Origin: a virus
Strand: one strand, 5' to 3'
Length of the DNA: 26,319 bases
Virus record (IMG/VR): IMGVR_UViG_3300032240_000564
Location: 1 to 26,319 of that record
The translations under genes were made by a program, and so were the position numbers. Of this stretch, positions 13,883 through 20,929 are shown piece after piece (position 1 is the first letter of the stretch; each line of letters begins with the position of its first letter). Under the pieces are notes generated by a model. That model was not told where the DNA came from, ran no database searches, and worked only from the letters and a program-made list of their open reading frames with translations.

Positions 13883-14725
13883 ATGACAGATCACTATCAA
13901 ACTCTTGGCATTAATAAAAATGCATCTCCGGATGACATAAAAAAGGCTTACCGAAAGTTGGCAAGCCAGCATCATCCTGACAAAGGGGGCGATACTAAAA
14001 AATTCCAAGATATTCAAACTGCATATGCTACCCTAAGCGATCCAGAAAAGCGTCATCAGTATGATAATCCTCAACCGCAGTTTCATGGTGATCCATTTGG
14101 TGGATTTCATGGCGGTGGTATGCCACCAGGGTTTGAAGATATATTTGGACAGATGTTTGGTAACGGCGGCAATCCTTTCTTTGGGCAAGGGTTTAGACAA
14201 CAGCCACAACGTAATAGAATATTAAACATTCAAACTGCTATTTCGTTAGAAGAAGCATTTCATGGTAAAGATTTATTGGCCAACTTACAATTACCTAGTG
14301 GACGCCAACAAGTTTTAGAAATTAAAATCCCTGCTGGTATTAGCGATGGCACAACATTGCGATTGGCTGGTATGGGTGACGACTCTGTTCCAGGTGCTCC
14401 TAGAGGAGACATACATTTAACAGTTAATGTTAATCCGCATAATAAATTTGCAAGACAAGGTGACGATTTACTATGCAAGGTAGATATTACTTGTATAGAT
14501 GCAATGCTTGGCAAAACAATCAATGTAACCACAATAGATGGCAGAACTTTGGAAGTTACTGTCAATCCAGGAACGCAACACGGGCAAATACTTGCGGCAG
14601 CAGGCTACGGCATGCCAAAAGTTAGTGATAACCGTTTCAAAGGCCGTATGTTAATATCTGTTGATATTTCTATACCTAAACTAACTGAAGAACAAAAAGC
14701 AATCCTCCAACAACTAACCATTTAA
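13883..14725 (+). CDS. dnaJ: DnaJ/CbpA-like co-chaperone (class B)
   Basis: 280 residues. The J domain occupies ~4-62: HYQTLGINKNASPDDIKKAY, the HPD tripeptide at 31-33, then FQDIQTAYATLSD. A Gly/Phe-rich linker (~65-108, FGGFHGGGMPPGF) leads directly into the C-terminal substrate-binding domains (ILNIQTAISLEEAFHGKDL, LEIKIPAGISDGTTLRLAGM, GDIHLTVNVNPHNKFARQGD). The Cys-rich zinc finger of classical DnaJ is absent, so it is CbpA/DjlA-like class B. It should stimulate the ATPase of host DnaK and feed clients to it. The HPD motif is intact. No Shine-Dalgarno is seen in the short leader. Confidence 0.9.
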   Translation: MTDHYQTLGINKNASPDDIKKAYRKLASQHHPDKGGDTKKFQDIQTAYATLSDPEKRHQYDNPQPQFHGDPFGGFHGGGMPPGFEDIFGQMFGNGGNPFFGQGFRQQPQRNRILNIQTAISLEEAFHGKDLLANLQLPSGRQQVLEIKIPAGISDGTTLRLAGMGDDSVPGAPRGDIHLTVNVNPHNKFARQGDDLLCKVDITCIDAMLGKTINVTTIDGRTLEVTVNPGTQHGQILAAAGYGMPKVSDNRFKGRMLISVDISIPKLTEEQKAILQQLTI

Positions 14726-14733
14726 ATACTCTT

Positions 14734-15261
14734 ATGCTAGAAATAATTAAATTCCCCCATGAAATATTAAGACACAAAGTTGAAGAGTTCGATTTTGAAA
14801 ATTGTTTACTGGATCCAGTAAAGTTAGAAGCAGAGCTAATTGAAACAATGCTGGCTAATGACGGCATTGGTTTAGCCGCAGTACAAGTTGGTATACCAGT
14901 ACGTGTGTTTGCCATGGGCTATAGAGCAAGCCCAGAACTAGCCCAAGCATTTTTTAATCCAATAGTTGTCAGTTGTACTGATGAAGTTGAAGATCTGGAA
15001 GAAGGATGTTTGAGTTTTCCAGGCATTTATGTTAATATTAAAAGGCCTAAAAAAATATTAGCACGTTGGCAAGACAGCAAAGGAGAATGGCAAGAGTCAG
15101 AATTCGATGGTTATAATTGTAAGTGTTTTTTACATGAGTTAGATCATTTAGAAGGCATTGTATTTCAAGATAGGGTTAGTAGTTTAAAATGGTCTTTGGC
15201 TGTTAAGAAATCAAAACCTAAAAAAATTAAAAAAGTAAGATTAAAAAGGAAATTTAAATAA
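14734..15261 (+). CDS. def: Peptide deformylase with basic C-terminal tail
   Basis: 175 residues with all three deformylase motifs: GIGLAAVQ (44-51), EGCLS (90-94; Cys92 binds the metal) and HELDH (134-138; two His ligands and catalytic Glu135). It removes the N-formyl group from nascent proteins. Marine T4-like phages often carry a short form without the C-terminal helix. This one has an extra ~24-residue tail (152-175) that is almost entirely Lys/Arg with hydrophobics, ending KKVRLKRKFK. Bacterial deformylase uses its C-terminal helix to bind the ribosome, so the tail may play that part. Translation is coupled to the next gene (TAATG). Confidence 0.92.
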   Translation: MLEIIKFPHEILRHKVEEFDFENCLLDPVKLEAELIETMLANDGIGLAAVQVGIPVRVFAMGYRASPELAQAFFNPIVVSCTDEVEDLEEGCLSFPGIYVNIKRPKKILARWQDSKGEWQESEFDGYNCKCFLHELDHLEGIVFQDRVSSLKWSLAVKKSKPKKIKKVRLKRKFK

Positions 15262-17540
15262 TGCTGGAGCCAAGTAAGGACTTAGAGAAGATTTTTGAAC
15301 ACGCTGTTGAAACAGCAGTTACTCATAATCACGAATATATTACATTAGAACATTTTTTATACGGGTTACTACATAATCAACCTTTTACAGAAATTCTAAC
15401 TGGTTTTGGTACTGACATTGATTCCTTTAGAGCAAATGTTGAAAAATATATTGAAGAAGATTTGTCAGTCATTGCAAATCCCTCTTCCGAAAAACCTAAG
15501 AAAACAGAAACAGTTGAACGTATGTTAAACCGTGCGTTTACCAGTGTTGTATTCCAAGGACGTCAAACTATCGATCACATTGATTGTTTTATCAGCTTGT
15601 TTGCAGAAAAGAAAAGCCATGCAAGATACTTTATTGCCAAGGCCAACATTGAAAAAGACAAGTTCATTGATTTCCTAAACAAAGAATCAATCAATATTGA
15701 AAAAGAAGAAGACGATAAACAAAATCCGCAAATTGCAAGAATGATTAATCAGTTTTGCGTGGACTTGACTGCAAAAGCCAAGGCTAAAAAGATTGATCCT
15801 GTCATTGGGCGTGAGACTGAGATTGATGACATTACACTGGTGTTGGCTCGACGTACCAAAGCTAATGTTATCTTAATCGGTGATCCTGGTGTAGGTAAAA
15901 CTGCCATTGCTGAAGGTATTGCCCGCAAAATCATTGAAGGCAAAGTTCCTAAGTTTATTCAAGGACACACAGTACTAAGTTTAGATATTAGCGCCATGTT
16001 GGCTGGTAGCAAATATCGCGGCGACTTTGAAGAAAGACTTAAAGGTGTTATCTCTGGTATTGAAAAACGTGGCAACTGCATTTTGTTTATTGACGAAGCA
16101 CATATGATGAACGGTGCTGGTGCGGCAGGCAACAGCAGTAACGACATGGCCAATATGCTTAAGAGTTCGTTAGGCAAAGGTAAAATTAAAGTCATTGCTA
16201 GTACTACATGGGAAGAATATCGTAAACACTTTGAAAAGGATCGTGCGCTAATGCGTCGTTTCCAACGTGTCACAGTTGACGAGCCTACAGAAGCAGTGGC
16301 CATTAAGATCCTTAAAGGACTTAAGAAGTATTACGAAAAACATCACAATGTTAAGATCACTAATCAAGCAATTATTGATTCAGTCAAGTACTCAGTCAAA
16401 TATATTACTGATCGCAAACTGCCAGATAAGGCAATTGACTTGATCGATTGTGCATCGGCTCGTTTTAAAGTACGTGATGAAGAAGGTGGAGTTGTTGATC
16501 ACGAAGAAATTTTGTTCGAGATTAGTAAAATTGCAAATCTCCCCTTGGAGCAAGTTACAAACAAAGAAACTTCTAATCTATCTAGTTTAGAAAAGAATAT
16601 GAAGTCAACTGTACACGGACAAGAAAAAGCAATTGAAAACTTGCTAGACAAAGTGTTTATTGCACAGTCAGGACTAAAATCATTAAACAAGCCAATTGGT
16701 AGTTTCTTGTTTGTTGGCCCTACAGGTGTTGGTAAAACTGAAACTGCTAAACAACTTGCAACTAACTTAGGTGTTAAGCTGGTACGTTTTGATATGAGTG
16801 AATATCAAGAACAACACAGCGTGGCTAAATTTATTGGTAGCCCACCAGGCTATGTAGGGTTTGACGATAATGCTGGCCAACTAATTACACAATTACAAGA
16901 AAATCCTAACTGTGTTCTATTGTTAGACGAAGTTGAAAAAGCACATCCTAGTGTATTGACAGTGATGTTACAGTTAATGGACAATGGATTTATTACAGGA
17001 TCAAATGGTAAAAAGGCTGATGGACGCAATGCTATCATTATTATGACCAGCAACTTAGGTGCTGCCGATAATGAAAAGAACGGAGTTGGGTTTGGTAGCT
17101 TGGAACGAGATGGTGACCCAAAAGATGCCGTCAATAAATTCTTTGCTCCTGAATTCCGTAATCGTTTAGATGGCATTATCAAATTTGGTAAGTTAAGTAC
17201 TGAAACGATGGCACTGATTGTTAAGAAGTTTATCAAAGAACTTAACGCATTGGTCAAAGATAAGAACATCGCTGTTAAGGCCACTGATGCCGCTATTGAG
17301 CATTTAATTAAAGAAGGCTTTGATAGCAAAATGGGTGCTCGTCCATTACAACGTACTATTGACAACATGATCAAACGTCCTTTGAGTAAGGAGATATTGT
17401 TTGGTCGATTAATTAATGGCGGAGTTGTAGAGATAGATATAACGGACAACAAACTTGTTTTACATTTTGTTGATCCGTTACCAGTAGAAAAGGTCAGCAA
17501 TGATACCAACACAACACAAGACGACCAAGTTATTTTATAA
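15261..17540 (+). CDS. clpA: ClpA/ClpC-type AAA+ unfoldase
   Basis: 759 residues, the length of bacterial ClpA. The Clp N-domain (~1-145) has both repeats (ITLEHFLYGLL; IDHIDCFISLF). First AAA module: Walker A GDPGVGKT (207-214), pore loop KYRG (251-254), Walker B ILFIDEAH (274-281). Second: Walker A GPTGVGKT (486-493), pore GYVG (530-533), Walker B LLLDEVEK (553-560), arginine fingers RNR (633-635), sensor 2 GARP (692-695). No ClpB-type middle coiled coil is present. The ClpP-docking loop reads VGF (609-611), the ClpC-like version of ClpA's IGL, so docking to host ClpP is plausible. All catalytic elements are intact. No clpP or clpS lies nearby. Confidence 0.93.
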   Translation: MLEPSKDLEKIFEHAVETAVTHNHEYITLEHFLYGLLHNQPFTEILTGFGTDIDSFRANVEKYIEEDLSVIANPSSEKPKKTETVERMLNRAFTSVVFQGRQTIDHIDCFISLFAEKKSHARYFIAKANIEKDKFIDFLNKESINIEKEEDDKQNPQIARMINQFCVDLTAKAKAKKIDPVIGRETEIDDITLVLARRTKANVILIGDPGVGKTAIAEGIARKIIEGKVPKFIQGHTVLSLDISAMLAGSKYRGDFEERLKGVISGIEKRGNCILFIDEAHMMNGAGAAGNSSNDMANMLKSSLGKGKIKVIASTTWEEYRKHFEKDRALMRRFQRVTVDEPTEAVAIKILKGLKKYYEKHHNVKITNQAIIDSVKYSVKYITDRKLPDKAIDLIDCASARFKVRDEEGGVVDHEEILFEISKIANLPLEQVTNKETSNLSSLEKNMKSTVHGQEKAIENLLDKVFIAQSGLKSLNKPIGSFLFVGPTGVGKTETAKQLATNLGVKLVRFDMSEYQEQHSVAKFIGSPPGYVGFDDNAGQLITQLQENPNCVLLLDEVEKAHPSVLTVMLQLMDNGFITGSNGKKADGRNAIIIMTSNLGAADNEKNGVGFGSLERDGDPKDAVNKFFAPEFRNRLDGIIKFGKLSTETMALIVKKFIKELNALVKDKNIAVKATDAAIEHLIKEGFDSKMGARPLQRTIDNMIKRPLSKEILFGRLINGGVVEIDITDNKLVLHFVDPLPVEKVSNDTNTTQDDQVIL

Positions 17541-18231
17541 TAAATGGCCCTATAAGTTAGTGGTTAACCATCCTAGGTCCCGCTATATAAAAATGTACGG
17601 GCCACAGTCTGTACTACTGGATTTTAATTCTAAAATGAGAAAATATCATAATGAATTAGATACTGTAGATTTTGCTAGTCGAATTGCCAAGTACTGGGAT
17701 CAAGAAATTCAGGTAAGAGTCGAAAATGCCACAATGAGTATATTTTGTAAAAACGAAAAATTATTCTATGAGATGGAACTAGACTTGGCCAAGTGGTTAC
17801 GTGAAATACATGCTCCTGCCAATAGGGAAGAACTTGATTTCTTAATGACGCAGAACAAACGAAGAATTGTTTGTAATATGTTTCCTTATGAAAAATATCA
17901 TTATAGAATTAGATTAAAATCGACCATGGATATTGAACTACGAAAAAAGTTTAAAATTTGGATTGAAAAATACGGTGATAAAGCCAGCATTGCCAACCAC
18001 ACTAAACAGTGGTTTGGCAACGGCCAGTCGGGCTATGGATGGAACCCAGCTATATTGATTGAAGATTCTGCTACACTATCTATGGCTCTGTTGTTCTTGG
18101 GCGGAAACGCTAGATACATTGAAGAATTTGTTTTGCGTTCTAGCATAAATATTAGTCTAGAACAGGATAACACATGTCAGCACTCAGCGTCGCCCTTGAA
18201 TTCACAAACTATCTGGGAACAGCCAGCGTAG
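17500..18231 (+). CDS. Hypothetical protein, 243 aa
   Basis: It starts inside the last 41 bases of clpA. The N-terminus (TKLFYNKWPYKLVVNHPRSR) and the block PYEKYHYRIRLKSTMD are basic and aromatic, followed by KFKIWIEKYGDK and a hydrophobic LSMALLFLGGNARYIEEFVL. I have a vague recollection of similar unannotated phage proteins; no catalytic motif is certain. The many Lys/Arg/Tyr suggest nucleic-acid binding. Its last 58 bases overlap the next gene, one of the longest overlaps here, and its C-terminal ~20 residues look unconserved. Confidence 0.65.
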   Translation: MIPTQHKTTKLFYNKWPYKLVVNHPRSRYIKMYGPQSVLLDFNSKMRKYHNELDTVDFASRIAKYWDQEIQVRVENATMSIFCKNEKLFYEMELDLAKWLREIHAPANREELDFLMTQNKRRIVCNMFPYEKYHYRIRLKSTMDIELRKKFKIWIEKYGDKASIANHTKQWFGNGQSGYGWNPAILIEDSATLSMALLFLGGNARYIEEFVLRSSINISLEQDNTCQHSASPLNSQTIWEQPA

Positions 18232-18569
18232 CAGTTCACTACCCTAATAGTGGTACTGGAGTTTCAGTCTACACCAGCGATTGGGCTCAAGGTGATGGAT
18301 ACTACGGAAGTGGCAGTGGATTACACACTGTCATGTATACTTGTTCAGCAGACTTTGTAGGCACTGTTACCATGCAGGCAACATTAGCAACAAAACCAGC
18401 CAATACAGATTGGTTTAATGTTAACGGGACTACAAGTACCTATCGTTTAACTGATAATCGCAACACAAGTACCGTAGATATCTACAATTTTACCGGTAAT
18501 TTTGTATGGGTTCGTGGGCAAGTATCCATTGCCAACGGGCAAATGCAGTCAGTTCTGTACAATCACTAA
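18174..18569 (+). CDS. Decoration-like virion protein, 131 aa
   Basis: AGGAT lies before ATG 18174. Thr/Ser/Gly/Tyr-rich beta protein: VALEFTNYLGTASVAVHYPN, GDGYYGSGSGLHTVMYTCSA, DFVGTVTMQATLATKPANTD, TSTVDIYNFTGNFVWVRGQV, ending LYNH. I recognise the pattern DFxGTVTMQATLAT...VDIYNFTGNFVWVRG from repeated structural proteins of cyano- and pelagimyophages, probably an Ig-like or jelly-roll surface or tail component. It is the last gene before a late-type promoter. The exact location in the particle is unknown. Confidence 0.78.
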   Translation: MSALSVALEFTNYLGTASVAVHYPNSGTGVSVYTSDWAQGDGYYGSGSGLHTVMYTCSADFVGTVTMQATLATKPANTDWFNVNGTTSTYRLTDNRNTSTVDIYNFTGNFVWVRGQVSIANGQMQSVLYNH

Positions 18570-18590
18570 TTTCCACTTTAGTTAAATCGT

Positions 18591-18598
18591 AATAAATA
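18591..18598 (+). promoter_or_regulatory. Late-type promoter octamer (AATAAATA)
   Basis: AATAAATA fits NATAAATA and is followed by CTTG, as the first octamer is followed by CTTA. It lies 44 bases before ATG 18643 in the 73-base gap and gives a ~39-base leader that contains AAGGA (18632-18636). A sigma70-like TTGAAT-16-TATGAT (18600-18627) overlaps but would start transcription inside the Shine-Dalgarno. Confidence 0.55.
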
Positions 18599-18642
18599 CT
18601 TGAATAGTATCAGTGTCTATCTATGATTGATAAGGAAATAGT

Positions 18643-19017
18643 ATGTTATTAAAAGAATTCTTTGGCAAAGCCATTGACATCAATAAGGAAATGCAGAAGA
18701 ATCGAGACGATGACAACATCGGTAACGATTTGTTCTGGTTTATTATCGATCATGATCGCCTTCACAAAGATCACTTTCACCCTCTAGCTAAAAAAATTCA
18801 CCACTCTCACAAAAGCGGCAAGCTAGATAAAGAGAACATGGTCAAAGATTTCTTACCTATGGTTAAAAAAGGTTGTATGGAATTTTATGAAAAAAATAAG
18901 TTGCCAGGCAGACTACAAGATCATTTCGACAAAGAGTTTGTAAAAGACATGTGTGAACGATTGTTTGATCATTATCGTGAAGACATTGTTCAAGGCAAAT
19001 ACAAGATTGGGGTTTAA
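18643..19017 (+). CDS. Hypothetical protein with targeting-like N-terminus, 124 aa
   Basis: First gene behind the 18591 octamer. It begins MLLKEFFGKAIDINKE, similar to the short N-terminal peptides of the following genes. The rest is helical, His/Lys/Asp-rich (FWFIIDHDRLHKDHFHPLAK, KIHHSHKSGKLDKENMVKD, GRLQDHFDKEFVKDMCERLF). Related proteins occur in pelagimyophage-type genomes without an assigned function. Many His residues could bind metal, but no canonical site is seen. Confidence 0.7.
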   Translation: MLLKEFFGKAIDINKEMQKNRDDDNIGNDLFWFIIDHDRLHKDHFHPLAKKIHHSHKSGKLDKENMVKDFLPMVKKGCMEFYEKNKLPGRLQDHFDKEFVKDMCERLFDHYREDIVQGKYKIGV

Positions 19018-19018
19018 G

Positions 19019-19792
19019 ATGAAGTTATTAGAAGGTGGAAACATTTGGGATGACGTTGTTACTGGTTTTGACCCAGCAGTTGTTGCCAAACCTTTAGAAG
19101 CTGAAACACAAAGATACCTAAAAGGTGTTGGTGTCGAAGTATATGTTGTAGGCAGCGGATACGAACCAAGAAAAGACGCTGAAGGAAATCCAGTTCCAAG
19201 TAATGACTTAGATGTTATGATTGATTTGCCTATTAGTATGCAACACTTTGGAACTAAGGATAGTTCTACAACACGCAAGGCGTTGGCCGCATATTTAAAT
19301 CAACAAGGTATTCAAACAAAGTTGGCAGGTGTAACTGTACACTGCCGTATTCCAATGGACGGACAATTTTACCAAGTAGACGTTAAAGTTGTTAACAATG
19401 CTGCCAAAGTAGCACAGTTCCATAGACACAGTATTCCACAAGGTAGTCCATATAAAGGTGTTAATAAACAAATGATTATGAACACACTGGCCAGTAGTAA
19501 AAATATGTTATGGAGTCCAGACGAAGGACTATATGCAAGAGATGCCACTGGAAAGAAAGCAAACTTACTAAGTGACGAATGGGATACCATTGCACAATAT
19601 CTTTTAGGTAAAGGTGCTACTGGTAAGGATTTAGGTAGTGTAGAATCTATTATGGCTAAGATTCCAGACGAAGCAGTTAAAGCAGATATTATGGCCAAAG
19701 CCAAAGCCAGTGCAAGCTGGCAGGCCGCAACTCCCACAGTACAAGAAGGTTCACGCGAGTGGTTTAGATTTTTAATGGATAACATTCTATGA
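19019..19792 (+). CDS. Pol-beta-superfamily nucleotidyltransferase
   Basis: 257 residues from ATG 19019; an upstream in-frame ATG lies inside the previous gene. The N-terminal domain carries VVGSG (43-47), then DLDVMID (63-69) after a 15-residue insert, and a third carboxylate in YQVDVKVV (118-125). This is the hG[GS]...[DE]h[DE]...h[DE]h pattern of the superfamily that includes CCA-adding enzymes, poly(A) polymerases and kanamycin nucleotidyltransferases. A helical C-terminal half follows, ending SREWFRFLMDNIL. The substrate is unknown. It is followed by a ligase-like protein and an HxGH nucleotidyltransferase. Confidence 0.75.
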   Translation: MKLLEGGNIWDDVVTGFDPAVVAKPLEAETQRYLKGVGVEVYVVGSGYEPRKDAEGNPVPSNDLDVMIDLPISMQHFGTKDSSTTRKALAAYLNQQGIQTKLAGVTVHCRIPMDGQFYQVDVKVVNNAAKVAQFHRHSIPQGSPYKGVNKQMIMNTLASSKNMLWSPDEGLYARDATGKKANLLSDEWDTIAQYLLGKGATGKDLGSVESIMAKIPDEAVKADIMAKAKASASWQAATPTVQEGSREWFRFLMDNIL

Positions 19793-20928
19793 AAATACGT
19801 GAACTGTTAAAAGAAGCCGCGGCACCCGCAGTAGGTAGAAAATATCAACACCTTGAAGATTTAGTGTTTACTAATGGCGCACTGGGTGGCCTACATGCTG
19901 TTGAACGATTACAAAGCATGACTAAAGAAGGTCATGGACTTGAATTAAAATGGGATGGTAGTCCTGTAGTATATTGGGGGCGGGATGAACAAGGACGATT
20001 TAGTTTAATTCCTAAAAATGCCTGGGAATATTTAAAGCGTGGCAAGACATCTTTAGATAATGGAATCAACACCGTTATGTACAGTCCTGAAGATATTCGA
20101 GCATTTATTTTAGGTACTGGTAAAGTTGAACCTGGTAAAGAAAAACAACGTGAACATTTTGCCAGTGGCATGGCTAATTTATGGAGATACTTTGAAGCCG
20201 CAAGTCCAGATCGAGGTTATTTAGAAGGCGGTATTTTATTCTCTCCAGATCAGCCACCTAAACTAAATCCACAAAGTCAAGAATACGATTTTAAACCCAA
20301 CATCACAGCATTCCATATTCCAGTAGGTAGTGAGCTGGGCAAGCGCATTAAGACTGCAAAAGTTATGGTGGCGGCTACTGGATATTATGAAACATTAGGT
20401 AGCAGTGAAGAAGGACGTTATCCTGATGCTCCAAATTTAAGTACCCCAGATATTATTGTCCAAGGAACTACATATGTTGAAGCTCCACCAAATTTAGATC
20501 CTGCAGGCATAGCAAAAGTTGAACAATACATTTCAAAAAATGCGCAGTCCATTGACAATTTCTTATCCCCAAAACCTGGATTAAGTAAACCAGGTGATAT
20601 ACTTTACAAATTCTATAATCAAAATTTGCGTATACCAGGAACTAAAACAAAATTTACACAATGGGCGCAACAAAATTTATCAGCTGGACAAGCACAAAAG
20701 GTATTGGGCGATCCTGGATTAGATATTGTACTACACGCTGTAGAAATGATCAGCCATGAAAAGTTAAAACTAATTCAATTAATCAGTGCCGGTACACACG
20801 GTGGTATTAGACAAACAAAACCAGAAGGATATGTACAGGCACACCCAGGTACACAATTTAAAAATGATTTACCAGGACAGTTCGTTAAAACTATAGACCA
20901 GGCCAACTGGGCTCCAAGGAAAGATTAA
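19789..20928 (+). CDS. Ligase/capping-enzyme-like protein (KxDG motif)
   Basis: 379 residues; ATG overlaps the previous stop (ATGA). It starts MKIRELLKEAAAPAVG, like a T4 capsid-targeting peptide with an L-K-E cleavage-type site. The segment LELKWDGSPVVYWGRDEQGR contains E-x-K54-x-D-G, the motif I of DNA/RNA ligases and capping enzymes, where the Lys takes the nucleotide. LEGGILF (145-151) could be motif III and DFKPNITAFHIP a later core strand; other motifs are not certain. The C-terminus (~330-379) is helical with a Pro/Gly/Gln-rich end. A related family in marine phages is known only as a domain of unknown function, as I recall. Nucleotidyl transfer is an inference. Confidence 0.65.
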   Translation: MKIRELLKEAAAPAVGRKYQHLEDLVFTNGALGGLHAVERLQSMTKEGHGLELKWDGSPVVYWGRDEQGRFSLIPKNAWEYLKRGKTSLDNGINTVMYSPEDIRAFILGTGKVEPGKEKQREHFASGMANLWRYFEAASPDRGYLEGGILFSPDQPPKLNPQSQEYDFKPNITAFHIPVGSELGKRIKTAKVMVAATGYYETLGSSEEGRYPDAPNLSTPDIIVQGTTYVEAPPNLDPAGIAKVEQYISKNAQSIDNFLSPKPGLSKPGDILYKFYNQNLRIPGTKTKFTQWAQQNLSAGQAQKVLGDPGLDIVLHAVEMISHEKLKLIQLISAGTHGGIRQTKPEGYVQAHPGTQFKNDLPGQFVKTIDQANWAPRKD

Positions 20929-20929
20929 T

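Noticed and set aside
14721-14728. TTTAAATA as a late promoter for the deformylase gene
   Set aside because: One mismatch to the octamer and only five bases before the ATG, so a transcript could not include the start codon properly.
16850-17512. 220-codon minus-strand open frame inside clpA
   Set aside because: Long antisense frame opposite a strongly conserved AAA+ gene; the translation is Leu/Ser/Asn-rich with no motif, and there is no promoter or Shine-Dalgarno.
15261-17540. ClpB disaggregase as the identity of the large AAA+ protein
   Set aside because: The ~120-residue middle coiled coil of ClpB is missing and a VGF ClpP-docking tripeptide is present, so ClpA/ClpC type fits.
13834-17540. 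Host chromosomal DNA joined to a phage contig at the dnaJ-def-clpA cluster
   Set aside because: Base composition, gene overlaps (TAATG, long overlap into the next phage gene) and phage-type genes on both sides are continuous; the short class-B DnaJ and odd deformylase also look phage-adapted. Coverage data could still test this.
18600-18627. Sigma70 promoter TTGAAT-16-TATGAT before 18643
   Set aside because: The predicted start would lie inside the Shine-Dalgarno, so the overlapping AATAAATA late octamer explains the region better.
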